A stretch of 64,000 bases of DNA from Hyphomicrobiales bacterium. Lineage in GTDB: Bacteria; Pseudomonadota; Alphaproteobacteria; Rhizobiales; HXMU1428-3. The position numbers and the translations under genes were made by a program. Each line of letters begins with the position of its first letter. Position 1 is the stretch's first letter. The notes under the pieces are model-generated. The model had not been told where the DNA came from, did not search any database, and saw only the letters and a list, made by a program, of their open reading frames with translations. Where the stretch lies: NCBI GenBank assembly GCA_021775425.1, contig JAJFHX010000020.1:1-64000 (forward strand), written 5' to 3'. Below are positions 27,674 to 35,057 of this stretch, one piece after another.

Positions 27674-27735
27674 TTTACTGCAATTTGTGCAGATATAAAT
27701 TGAATAACACAATATTTGCATAATTTTGCAGTAAA
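27674..27735. promoter_or_regulatory. Perfect 10-bp inverted repeat, possible operator
   Basis: TTTACTGCAA (27674-27683) and TTGCAGTAAA (27726-27735) are exact reverse complements, 42 bases apart, in AT-rich DNA 110-170 bases upstream of the tupA-like start. GTGCAG and TTTGCA half-copies lie between them. This may be an operator, possibly for the regulator encoded on the other side of tupA. Confidence 0.4.
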
Positions 27736-27760
27736 TATCAGCCTGTATCATCCGATGCAC

Positions 27761-27798
27761 AATCTCAACTGATCAGACAAATCTCAACTGATCAGAAA
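27761..27798 (+). repeat. 19-bp tandem direct repeat before the tupA-like gene
   Basis: AATCTCAACTGATCAGACA (27761-27779) is followed without a gap by a copy differing in one base (27780-27798). Each copy contains the palindrome TGATCA. It ends about 45 bases before the gene start, so it may lie in the leader or act as a paired binding site. Confidence 0.7.
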
Positions 27799-27844
27799 GA
27801 CAATAACAACGTTGCTTCATCAAATTAAAATAGAAGAGATCCAC

Positions 27845-28702
27845 ATGCGTTACTCACCCAAATTTTTAAAAAAATTCAGCCCCGCCATTATAGCACTGGC
27901 GCTCATCAGCTCACCGATTGCAGCCACAGCTGGTGAAAAAACAATTATTATCCAGTCAACCACATCAACTCAGAACTCAGGCCTGCTTGATTATATCCTG
28001 CCGGTCTTTGCCAAAAAAACCGGCATCAAAGCCAGAGTGGTTTCAGTCGGCACTGGTCAGGCACTGAAAAATGCCCGCAATGGCGATGGTGACGTGCTGT
28101 TGGTGCATGCAAAATCAGCTGAAGAAAAATTTGTCAGCGAAGGGTATGGCGTCAAAAGGTTTGATGTGATGTTCAATGACTTCGTCATTCTTGGCCCCAA
28201 AAACGACCCTGCAAAAGTCGCCGACATGAAAGATGTCACGGCGGCCTTAAAGAAAATTGCCAGCGCCAAAGCAGTCTTCGCCTCAAGAGGTGACGACAGC
28301 GGCACACATAAAAAAGAAAAATCTCTCTGGAAAGAAGCCGGCATCTCACCAAAAAAGGATGATAAATGGTACAGAGAAACCGGCTCAGGCATGGGCGCCA
28401 CACTAAACGTGGCGGTTGGCATGGGCGCTTATGTGATGTCAGACCGTGCCACTTGGATTGCGTTTAAAAACAAAAAGGATTTCTCCATCCTGGTTGAAGG
28501 TGAACCCCGCCTGTTTAATCAGTATGGCGTCATTCTGGTAAACCCTGAAAAGCACAAAAACATCAAAGCCAAAGAAGGCCAGGCCTTTATCGACTGGATC
28601 ACAGGCCCCGAAGGTCAGGCGACCATCAAAACTTTTAAAGTACAGGGCAAACAGTTATTTTTCCCAAACGCCGCCCCTGACAATATGAAAAAAGCCAGCT
28701 AA
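27845..28702 (+). CDS. tupA: Tungstate ABC transporter substrate-binding protein (TupA-like)
   Basis: A 285-residue periplasmic binding protein: signal peptide ending near ATAG, then QSTTSTQNSGLLDYI, the oxyanion-binding start typical of TupA, and later SRGDDSGTHKKE and the GMGAYVMSDRATW segment. The family binds tungstate (and molybdate less tightly) with high affinity. GAAGAGAT precedes the ATG at 27845. No permease (tupB) or ATPase (tupC) gene follows; the next gene is convergent. The protein must therefore use a transporter encoded elsewhere or act as a sensor. Confidence 0.9.
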   Translation: MRYSPKFLKKFSPAIIALALISSPIAATAGEKTIIIQSTTSTQNSGLLDYILPVFAKKTGIKARVVSVGTGQALKNARNGDGDVLLVHAKSAEEKFVSEGYGVKRFDVMFNDFVILGPKNDPAKVADMKDVTAALKKIASAKAVFASRGDDSGTHKKEKSLWKEAGISPKKDDKWYRETGSGMGATLNVAVGMGAYVMSDRATWIAFKNKKDFSILVEGEPRLFNQYGVILVNPEKHKNIKAKEGQAFIDWITGPEGQATIKTFKVQGKQLFFPNAAPDNMKKAS

Positions 28703-28738
28703 GGCTAGCACAAGTTGCGACTACACTGATTGCGATAC

Positions 28739-28779
28739 GGGGGCTTAAAGGCTCACAAAGAAAGCCAAACCAGCCCCCC
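28739..28779. other. Nested hairpin downstream of tupA
   Basis: GGGGGCT (28739-28745) pairs with AGCCCCC (28772-28778), and inside it GGCT (28750-28753) pairs with AGCC (28763-28766). It lies about 35 bases after the tupA stop. There is no T-run after it, so it is a weak terminator candidate, but it could stabilise the 3' end of the transcript. Confidence 0.45.
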
Positions 28780-28800
28780 TAACCCCTCCGCCGTATCAGC

Positions 28801-28941
28801 GCCGGTTGCGTGGTGGGCAACCTAAAGGCGCACCTAAAAAGCCGGTTGCTGGTGGGCAACTAAAGGCGCACTAATGCGACGGTTGCAAGTGGGCAACTGA
28901 AGGAGCCGCTAAAAAAAGCAACCTGAAGGAGCCGCTAAAAA
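28801..28941. repeat. Degenerate tandem array of about 40-bp hairpin units
   Basis: Three and a half units begin at 28801, 28841, 28878 and 28918 (partial). Each of the first three has a GTTGC...GCAAC inverted repeat (unit 1: GGTTGCGTGGTGGGCAACC) followed by CTAAAGGCGCAC or CTGAAGGAGCCGC and an A-run. The units differ in length (40, 37 and about 40 bases). The array fills the convergent gap between tupA and the regulator. It is not a CRISPR array because no unique spacers separate the copies. Confidence 0.75.
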
Positions 28942-28966
28942 CAAAGATCTTAGCCGGTCTTCTTTT

Positions 28967-29854
28967 TTATTCACCATTATAGCGAACCTGCCACTGGCCG
29001 GAAATATCATAGCCCCCCAGCTCTTTCGCCTTAAGTGCAAACGGCTCAGTGGAAGTAAACTCCATTAATGTCTGAAACGGGACATCAAACCAACCCTTAC
29101 GGCACACCAGCAGATCATATCGTTCTTTAATCACCGGAATAAAATCGAGATGAAGCTGATCAGCAAAAGACTTTAAACCAAAAGCCACATCAGCCTTACC
29201 TTCCGCCACTTGTAAAACACTATCTAGCTCAGACCGCTGCTCAGCTGTAAATTTACAGGTTTTAAGAGGAAATTCATTCTCTTCTGCCAGTTGCTCAAAC
29301 AATAAAGAAGTCCCCGCACCTGGCTGTCTTGCTGAAACACGCTTCTTGGCAAGGTCACTAAACTCACTAATGCCGTGTGGATTGCCCGACTCTACAATAA
29401 AACCGCGTTCCCGCCATGCCCATTCAACCAGCACAGCCCGGCGCATTTCAACCCCGTCAGCCACAACATGCTCATTCCAGACTTTCCCCTTTGCACCATA
29501 AATATGCATGCCGGTACCCAAAGCATCACCTTCAGTAAATCGATCAACACCGTCTTCACTGCTGTCAAAAAGGGAAGCAAGACCAGAGCGGGATTCGCGC
29601 AGCGCCCATTCCAGTAAAGGGTCATGGCTACCAACAATCACATTCGGGCGCTCTTTCCGACGAAGAGCAGAAAACCCCGAACCATTTTCAACCAGCCATT
29701 GATCAATCGCCTTTCTTGGGAACAGCAACTTACCTGTCGCCCGGCTGCATGGCACCTCTCCAGAAGCCGCCAGGTCATAAACCCTGCGCTCTTTGATGCG
29801 CAGCAATTCGGCCAGTTCCTTTGTCGTCAAAAATTCGATCGATTGATATTTCAT
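28967..29854 (-). CDS. One-component regulator: excisionase-type HTH plus substrate-binding-like domain
   Basis: A 295-residue cytoplasmic protein (no signal peptide). The N-terminus (LTTKELAELLRIKERRVYDLAAS) is a MerR/excisionase-type helix-turn-helix, followed from about residue 70 by a PBP-like fold related to molybdate/tungstate-binding domains (GTGMHIYG, ARQPGAGTSLLFEQL, ADVAFGLKSFAD). This class is thought to sense molybdate or tungstate. Convergent placement with tupA suggests it controls tungstate uptake, with the repeats upstream of tupA as possible sites. AGGGTG lies before the ATG at 29854; the longer frame from a GTG at 29860 is less likely. Confidence 0.85.
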   Translation of the reverse strand: MKYQSIEFLTTKELAELLRIKERRVYDLAASGEVPCSRATGKLLFPRKAIDQWLVENGSGFSALRRKERPNVIVGSHDPLLEWALRESRSGLASLFDSSEDGVDRFTEGDALGTGMHIYGAKGKVWNEHVVADGVEMRRAVLVEWAWRERGFIVESGNPHGISEFSDLAKKRVSARQPGAGTSLLFEQLAEENEFPLKTCKFTAEQRSELDSVLQVAEGKADVAFGLKSFADQLHLDFIPVIKERYDLLVCRKGWFDVPFQTLMEFTSTEPFALKAKELGGYDISGQWQVRYNGE

Positions 29855-30014
29855 CAGCACCCTAAATTCATGGTTTAAAAATTGTCCTTTAAATTTTCTT
29901 CCATAATAGAAGAAATCTCAATTCAGATTGAACCAAAGCTCTGGTTCAGGAGACAAATACTCAGGGACAACAAAAAAGAAAGCATCAGCTTTACCTTGAG
30001 GAGAATATTATATC

Positions 30015-30542
30015 ATGACAATTAACTCAATCATCAGATATTGCCTAAAGCTAACAGTCTTATCTGCGATACTTTTGGGAGCAAACAACGCACCGGCATT
30101 TTCTAAAACCCAGTGCAAAAACCCCATTGGCTCCTATGGCATGTATTATTACAAAAAACAAAAAGCCAAAACCTCCGCCGAAGGCCGCTGGGAAAAGAAA
30201 ACCGCCATTAAACACGGCATCGGGCTAAGCTTCTGGAACAATGCAAAAAAACGCAGCAACATCTGTAAAAAGCAAGCCAACAATACCTGGCGCTGCTTCG
30301 CCATCGGCACGCCCTGTCAGACCAAAACGGTCTGTAAAGCAAAACTGAGCAAACATGGCATGTGGTATTATAAAAAAGACAAAGCCAGAAAATCAGCCAT
30401 TGGCCGCTGGGAAAAACAAGCCGCCATCAGCCATAACATCAGCTACAGTTTCTGGAAAAACGCCAAATCAAAAAACATTAATTGTAAAAAACAACCAAAT
30501 AATACCTGGCGCTGTAAAGCAACTGCAAAACCCTGCCACTAA
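30015..30542 (+). CDS. Secreted protein with a duplicated four-cysteine unit
   Basis: A 175-residue protein with a signal peptide (cut near residue 30) and two copies of a roughly 68-residue unit. Cys34/84/94/101 and Cys107/157/167/174 have identical spacing (50, 10 and 7). Shared segments include HGMWYYKK / YGMYYYKK, GRWEK, SFW and NNTWRC. The protein is very basic (many Lys), aromatic and probably disulfide-bonded in the periplasm or outside. GAGGAG precedes the ATG. I do not recognise the family. It ends in a strong terminator at 30554. Confidence 0.85.
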   Translation: MTINSIIRYCLKLTVLSAILLGANNAPAFSKTQCKNPIGSYGMYYYKKQKAKTSAEGRWEKKTAIKHGIGLSFWNNAKKRSNICKKQANNTWRCFAIGTPCQTKTVCKAKLSKHGMWYYKKDKARKSAIGRWEKQAAISHNISYSFWKNAKSKNINCKKQPNNTWRCKATAKPCH

Positions 30543-30553
30543 TAAAATTCAAT

Positions 30554-30597
30554 GCGAGGCTGGTTCAGATCAGCCTCGCCGCATTTTTCTTTGTTTT
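30554..30597 (+). terminator. Strong terminator overlapping the 3' end of trhO
   Basis: GCGAGGCTG (30554-30562) pairs perfectly with CAGCCTCGC (30571-30579), loop of 8, followed by GCATTTTTCTTTGTTTTT. It terminates the secreted-protein gene. The trhO stop codon (30570-30572) lies at the loop/stem edge, so the right arm and the T-run are coding sequence for the last residues of trhO on the other strand. Confidence 0.88.
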
Positions 30598-31601
30598 TCT
30601 TTATTCTGTTTTTTAAGCACTCTCTGCCGCTCAGCATCAATCGCCGCCTGATCACCAAGATGCGCCAGGCCTTTTTCACGCGCCAGCTGCATCTGCTTTT
30701 GTCGCTCTCGCGCCCGCTCACGTTCCTGATCAGATTTAGTCTCAGCACAAAATGAACACTGGACACCAAATTCATAAAGTTCGTGTTCCCGGTCTTTCAC
30801 TCCCAGTGGATGGCGGCACGCATGACAGAGCAGAAAATCCTGCGGCACCAGATCATGGCCAACAGCAACCCGCTCATCAAACACAAAACACCCGCCCTCC
30901 CAAAGGCTGTCTTCCTGTTTTTGCTCTTCAAGATACCGCAATATCCCGCCTTTAAGGTGATAAACTTCCTCAAAGCCATGTGCCATCATATAGCTGGAAG
31001 CTTTTTCACAGCGGATCCCCCCGGTGCAAAACATCGCTACCTTCTTATCCCGTGCAGGGTCGAGATGCTCAGCAACCCAGTCTTTAAACTCAGTAAAATT
31101 GCTGGTTTTCGGGTCCATCGCCCCTTTAAAGCTACCAATTTCAACTTCATAATCATTGCGCGTATCAATCACCACCATCTCAGGGTCGGAAATAATTTCG
31201 TTCCACTCATCTGGCGTCACATAGGTCCCAACCTGTTCATTCGGGTTCGCTTCAGGCGCCCTTAACGTAACAATTTCCTGCTTCAGCCGCACCTTCATCC
31301 GTAAAAAAGGAGTTTTACCGGAATAAGAATATTTCACATCAATCCCGGCAAACCGGTTCTTAAATATATTTCCCGTTTTCAGATAATGAATAAGCTGGTC
31401 AATGGCCTCAAGAGATCCGGCAACTGTCCCGTTAATCCCCTCACGTGCTAAAAGCAGCGTGCCCTTAATCTCATGCTCGGCACAAAAACCCTGCAACGGT
31501 GCGCGCAGCTCTTCATAATCATCAAGCGCAACAAAATGATAGAGCGCGGCCACTTTATAGGCGCTCTCTTCTTTTGTCGGGCGATCATTCTCATCAGCCA
31601 T
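30570..31601 (-). CDS. trhO: tRNA uridine(34) hydroxylase, rhodanese-type
   Basis: A 343-residue TrhO/YceA family enzyme that hydroxylates wobble uridine 34 using molecular oxygen, on the way to 5-methoxyuridine-type modifications. The N-terminal ferredoxin-like domain (LLAREGINGTVAG) is followed by a rhodanese domain with the active-site loop CTGGIRC (Cys192). A C-terminal Cys-rich patch (LLCHACRHPL, CSFC) could bind zinc, and the end is a Lys/Arg/Gln-rich tail encoded by DNA shared with a terminator on the opposite strand. It appears monocistronic. Confidence 0.95.
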   Translation of the reverse strand: MADENDRPTKEESAYKVAALYHFVALDDYEELRAPLQGFCAEHEIKGTLLLAREGINGTVAGSLEAIDQLIHYLKTGNIFKNRFAGIDVKYSYSGKTPFLRMKVRLKQEIVTLRAPEANPNEQVGTYVTPDEWNEIISDPEMVVIDTRNDYEVEIGSFKGAMDPKTSNFTEFKDWVAEHLDPARDKKVAMFCTGGIRCEKASSYMMAHGFEEVYHLKGGILRYLEEQKQEDSLWEGGCFVFDERVAVGHDLVPQDFLLCHACRHPLGVKDREHELYEFGVQCSFCAETKSDQERERARERQKQMQLAREKGLAHLGDQAAIDAERQRVLKKQNKEKQRKMRRG

Positions 31602-31819
31602 CAGATCTTCAGCTTTCAGTCTTTATTGATTTCAGTTGTTTTGTGATGCAGGAAAATGGTTTTGGCAATCATTTCAAAAACTGTCAAGGACGTTTCAGGC
31701 CGAATCAATCCGACCTTTCTATAAAAAATTATGGCCAATTCAACACAGCACCCGTGACAAATTGTACCTTAGGCATTTTATTGCTTTACCAAATATAAGA
31801 CTTGGTTATCTTTAAATCT

Positions 31820-32224
31820 ATGAGCATAAACAGAAAATCATGGGTCAAAACGATAAAAGAGTGCATATCAAGCACCCTTTTAATGACTCTCATTCTGCAA
31901 ATGGGCATCACCAGCCTCCTCTGCGCAACCAGCAGTTATCAGGCAAGTGCCAGCACGCTCACCATTTGCTCACCAATGGGCTTAAAAACCATCACCATTG
32001 ATGAAAATGGTGACCCGGTAGAAAATGATCAGCAACACACAGCTTTTCAGAAAATGTGCTTTCATTGCGTATCTGGCTGCGGCATGGCTGGCCTTTTGCA
32101 AACTGACCAGATCGCAATCGTAATCAGGCCAGCAGACAGTCACATTATTCCTGAAGCCAGCCAGTTGAAAACAACATATTTGGCAACAGGCCCACCCAGC
32201 CGTGCACCACCACTCTCTTCATAA
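31820..32224 (+). CDS. DUF2946-like secreted/membrane protein
   Basis: A 134-residue protein with a hydrophobic N-terminal segment (signal peptide or anchor, about residues 17-40). It has ICSPMGLKTITIDENGDP followed by a Cys/His cluster, KMCFHCVSGCGMA, the layout I associate with DUF2946, a family often found near copper and TonB genes. The cluster could bind copper. The ATG at 31820 is chosen over a TTG at 31802; the ribosome-binding site is poor. It precedes a Met-rich outer-membrane barrel and a PCuAC chaperone on the same strand. Confidence 0.65.
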   Translation: MSINRKSWVKTIKECISSTLLMTLILQMGITSLLCATSSYQASASTLTICSPMGLKTITIDENGDPVENDQQHTAFQKMCFHCVSGCGMAGLLQTDQIAIVIRPADSHIIPEASQLKTTYLATGPPSRAPPLSS

Positions 32225-32355
32225 AACATACCCTTCCCTTGCAAGAAATCACTGCAAATCGTCTGTCTTTGGCAAAGATTTAACTCTGTCTTTCGGCCCA
32301 TTTCCGTTGTTTTTCTTGTGAAAATATTGACTGTTTTATCATTGGAGTAACCTCA

Positions 32356-33468
32356 ATGTTACTGAGTTCCGAATTTAAAAACCCAAAACGGGCAGCAAAA
32401 GCCCTCTCTCTTGCCTCACTTTTAGCTTTAACAACAACCTCACCTTTGCTGGCCGATGACAATCACAAGGTTCACCGGGCAGATGGCCACGCCCCCATTG
32501 GAGTTATGGGGGATCACCTTCATAAAAAAGGTGAGTTCATGTTCTCATATCGTTTCATGTCCATGAGCATGGAAGGCAACCAGATCGGCAAGAAAAACGT
32601 CTCACCAGAAACAATTGCAACCACCATTCCAAATCGTTTTTTTGGCACACCCGGCCAGCCACCAACCCTGCGCGTCGTGCCAACCAAAATGCGTATGGAC
32701 ATGCATATGTTTGGCGCCATGTATGCCCCATCAGACAACCTCACCCTTATGGCAATGCTGCCTTTACTGGATAAGTCAATGAAACATGTCACCTTTGCCG
32801 GTGGTATGGGCACCACAAAGCTCGGCACCTTTAAAACCCGCGCAAAAGGCATTGGTGATGTCAGCCTGACAGGCCTTTATAATCTATATAATAACGGCAC
32901 CACCAAAATTCATTTTAATGGCGGCATCAGCGCACCAACCGGCAGCATCACCAAAAGAGATGATGTCTTAACGCCAATGAACGCCCGGCCAAACCTTCGC
33001 CTGCCCTACGCCATGCAACTTGGCACTGGCACCTGGGATTTATTGCCAGGCATCACCATTCAAAGCCGCAATGGCAATTTCACTTATGGCGCACAATATA
33101 GTGCCCGCTTCCACCTTGGCACCAATGATGAAGGCTACAGCTTTGGCGACAAACATGAACTAACCGGCTGGGTCGCTTATCAGTGGGCACCGTGGATTTC
33201 AACCTCACTTCGTCTCATTGGCTCAACCCGGCAGGATATTGACGGTATCGACAGCAACATCGTTGCCCCCGTCCAGACAGCAGACCCCGAAAATTACGGT
33301 GGCGAACGTCTTGATCTTGCGTTAGGTGTAAATCTCATGGGCCAGCAAGGCGCACTTGAAGGGCACAGATTAGCCTTTGAATTCGGTATCCCCCTCTATC
33401 AGGATCTGAACGGCCCTCAGATGGAAACGGATTACACCTTCACCATTGGCTGGCAAAAGGCATTTTAG
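32356..33468 (+). CDS. Outer-membrane beta-barrel protein, Met/His-rich (transporter-like)
   Basis: A 370-residue protein with a signal peptide (cut near LLA/DDN) and alternating hydrophobic strands ending in a C-terminal Phe (GWQKAF), as outer-membrane barrels do. It resembles the phenol-degradation-meta/transporter barrel family. The N-terminal quarter is unusually rich in Met and His (YRFMSMSMEG, KMRMDMHMFGAMY, HKVHRADGHAP), a composition seen in copper-handling proteins. It lies 9 bases before the PCuAC chaperone gene, so a role in copper passage across the outer membrane is a plausible inference. GGAG precedes the start. Confidence 0.75.
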   Translation: MLLSSEFKNPKRAAKALSLASLLALTTTSPLLADDNHKVHRADGHAPIGVMGDHLHKKGEFMFSYRFMSMSMEGNQIGKKNVSPETIATTIPNRFFGTPGQPPTLRVVPTKMRMDMHMFGAMYAPSDNLTLMAMLPLLDKSMKHVTFAGGMGTTKLGTFKTRAKGIGDVSLTGLYNLYNNGTTKIHFNGGISAPTGSITKRDDVLTPMNARPNLRLPYAMQLGTGTWDLLPGITIQSRNGNFTYGAQYSARFHLGTNDEGYSFGDKHELTGWVAYQWAPWISTSLRLIGSTRQDIDGIDSNIVAPVQTADPENYGGERLDLALGVNLMGQQGALEGHRLAFEFGIPLYQDLNGPQMETDYTFTIGWQKAF

Positions 33469-33477
33469 GATCAAGAA

Positions 33478-33912
33478 ATGAAATCAATCTTTTTTATTAT
33501 TTTTACTCTCATCTTCAGCAGCTTAACTCTGACTACGACGATGGCAGCAGAAACGAATGAGCTGACAGTAAAAGAAAGCTGGGCCAGGCCGAATTTCGGC
33601 CCGAATGGTGCAGCCTATCTGAAAATAAAAAATACTGGCGATCAAAAGCGGCACCTCATTGGTGCCGCCTCACCGCTTGCTGACCGCGTTGAATTGCATA
33701 ACCACAGCCACGAAAACGGCATCATGAAAATGCGGCATCTGAAAGAAGGCGTTGAAATAAAACCAAACGAAGAGGTCAGCTTTCAACCAGCCGGTAAACA
33801 CATCATGCTGTTTGGTATGAAGAAAAAATTAAAACAGGGAGAGAGCTACCCGATAACCCTGAAATTTAAAGACGGAAAAGAACAGGAAGTGATAATCAAA
33901 ATCAAAAAATGA
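33478..33912 (+). CDS. PCuAC-family periplasmic copper chaperone
   Basis: A 144-residue secreted protein (signal peptide 1-24) of the PCuAC (DUF461) family, which delivers Cu(I) to the CuA or CuB centres of cytochrome oxidases. The copper ligands are visible as His74, Met85, His108 and Met110 (LHNHSHENGIMKMR and GKHIM). Lys-rich C-terminus. It is co-transcribed with the Met-rich barrel. SenC, a second copper chaperone, is encoded 18 kb away in the RegB/RegA region. Confidence 0.92.
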   Translation: MKSIFFIIFTLIFSSLTLTTTMAAETNELTVKESWARPNFGPNGAAYLKIKNTGDQKRHLIGAASPLADRVELHNHSHENGIMKMRHLKEGVEIKPNEEVSFQPAGKHIMLFGMKKKLKQGESYPITLKFKDGKEQEVIIKIKK

Positions 33913-33980
33913 GCCAACGGCTCAGCATTTAAATTTGAGATCTCTTGAGGGCAGCCGGACATATTCATTTGTTGATTGTG

Positions 33981-34880
33981 TTAAGCAACGGCTGCCCGTT
34001 TTTCAAAATCAACACACAAACTTTCAATCAGCTCAGGCCCCCGGCCTGAAGCAAAACGGGCAATCTGCTCATTTTCAATGACAGCTTTGCGCAATTCAAA
34101 AATCTGTCCTGCCGTTAAACAATCTGAAAATGTCAAAGCCTTACGGCAAAAACCAATTACCTTAAAACTCTCATATGGCTGATCATAACTGACAAGTTGC
34201 CTGACTAACAGGCTGGTTAGTTTTTCGCTGCATTGAGGAAATTTCATCAAAGCTTCAACCACGAAAAGCGCCACATCTTTTTCAGAAAAGCGGTCTTTCC
34301 ATGAAATAGCCTGCGTTGATCCAACCAGACCTTGCGGAGCTTCCCCCACCATAACAGAAACAACCGGCTTTCCAGCCCCGAGCGCAAACCCAATTTCCTG
34401 ATTACATGTAGCACTTAATATTGACTGCTGCGTGGTTAAACTCATCAGCCCGTCCATCTGCTCAAGCTGGTCCACAATCTCAACCAGCCATTCAGTAGAC
34501 GTTTCAATATCATCACTGGCCACAAAACAATCTACACCGCCAAGCGCAAACTGCTCTTTCAAGGCAAGCGCTTCAGCTTCCTGACTTTGTGAGTGGCTGA
34601 TAAACAGACCAAACACATTATCATCCCTTAAACGAGACGCCATCTCATCAAGAGAAGCACCGGCTTTCGTATGCGCTTTGATATAGGAAGTAAGCGCCCC
34701 CAGTTGATGAGGGGATGCCAGATCCAGACGCTTTGGTACATAGCTTTCATAAAAAGACCCTGATTTCAGCACTTTGGGCAGGCCATACTTGTCCATCAAT
34801 TGCAAAACATTGGCAATTCCAAGCTGGTTAAGGCCAAATTGAATATCATCAATTGCCAGGTCTTTATCAAAAGCATCCAT
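33981..34880 (-). CDS. TIR-domain protein
   Basis: A 299-residue soluble protein. Residues 1-85 are helical without a family match. The central TIR domain (about 88-190) begins FGLFISHSQSQ and contains DCFVASDDIETSTEWLVEI and SILSATCNQEIGFALGAGKP, where Glu162 aligns with the catalytic Glu of TIR NAD hydrolases. The C-terminal 110 residues are also helical. Bacterial TIR proteins often serve in anti-phage defence or degrade NAD. No Thoeris, CBASS or Argonaute partner lies nearby. AGGGG precedes the ATG at 34880. It sits downstream of the mcd terminator on the minus strand and probably has its own promoter. Confidence 0.88.
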   Translation of the reverse strand: MDAFDKDLAIDDIQFGLNQLGIANVLQLMDKYGLPKVLKSGSFYESYVPKRLDLASPHQLGALTSYIKAHTKAGASLDEMASRLRDDNVFGLFISHSQSQEAEALALKEQFALGGVDCFVASDDIETSTEWLVEIVDQLEQMDGLMSLTTQQSILSATCNQEIGFALGAGKPVVSVMVGEAPQGLVGSTQAISWKDRFSEKDVALFVVEALMKFPQCSEKLTSLLVRQLVSYDQPYESFKVIGFCRKALTFSDCLTAGQIFELRKAVIENEQIARFASGRGPELIESLCVDFEKRAAVA

Positions 34881-34983
34881 CAACAGCCACCCCTGCCGTC
34901 TGGTTCTTAGTCAGGATTTACAAGATTGAGCGAATCATTAACAAAATCCTACCCGATAATTCTTTAACAAAAGATTTTTTAAT

Positions 34984-35020
34984 AAAGAGAAACCCGGCAC
35001 ACAAGCCTGCGCACCGGGTT
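34984..35020 (-). terminator. Terminator of mcd
   Basis: On the minus strand AACCCGG (35020-35014) pairs with CCGGGTT (34997-34991), followed by TTCTCTTTATTAAAAAA. It is about 40 bases after the mcd stop and separates mcd from the TIR gene. Confidence 0.7.
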
Positions 35021-35057
35021 CAAAATTTCAGAGACTGAATTAAGCTATTAAAGGGTT

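Larger units (their letters stand above)
27520..27844 (+). other. Intergenic region upstream of the tungstate-binding protein
   Basis: About 325 bases without a gene. It contains an AT-rich inverted-repeat block (27674-27735) and a 19-base tandem repeat (27761-27798), both listed separately, and is likely the regulatory region of the downstream gene. Confidence 0.5.

Noticed and set aside
28801-28941. CRISPR array
   Set aside because: Repeats are contiguous, differ from each other and have no unique spacers or cas genes nearby.
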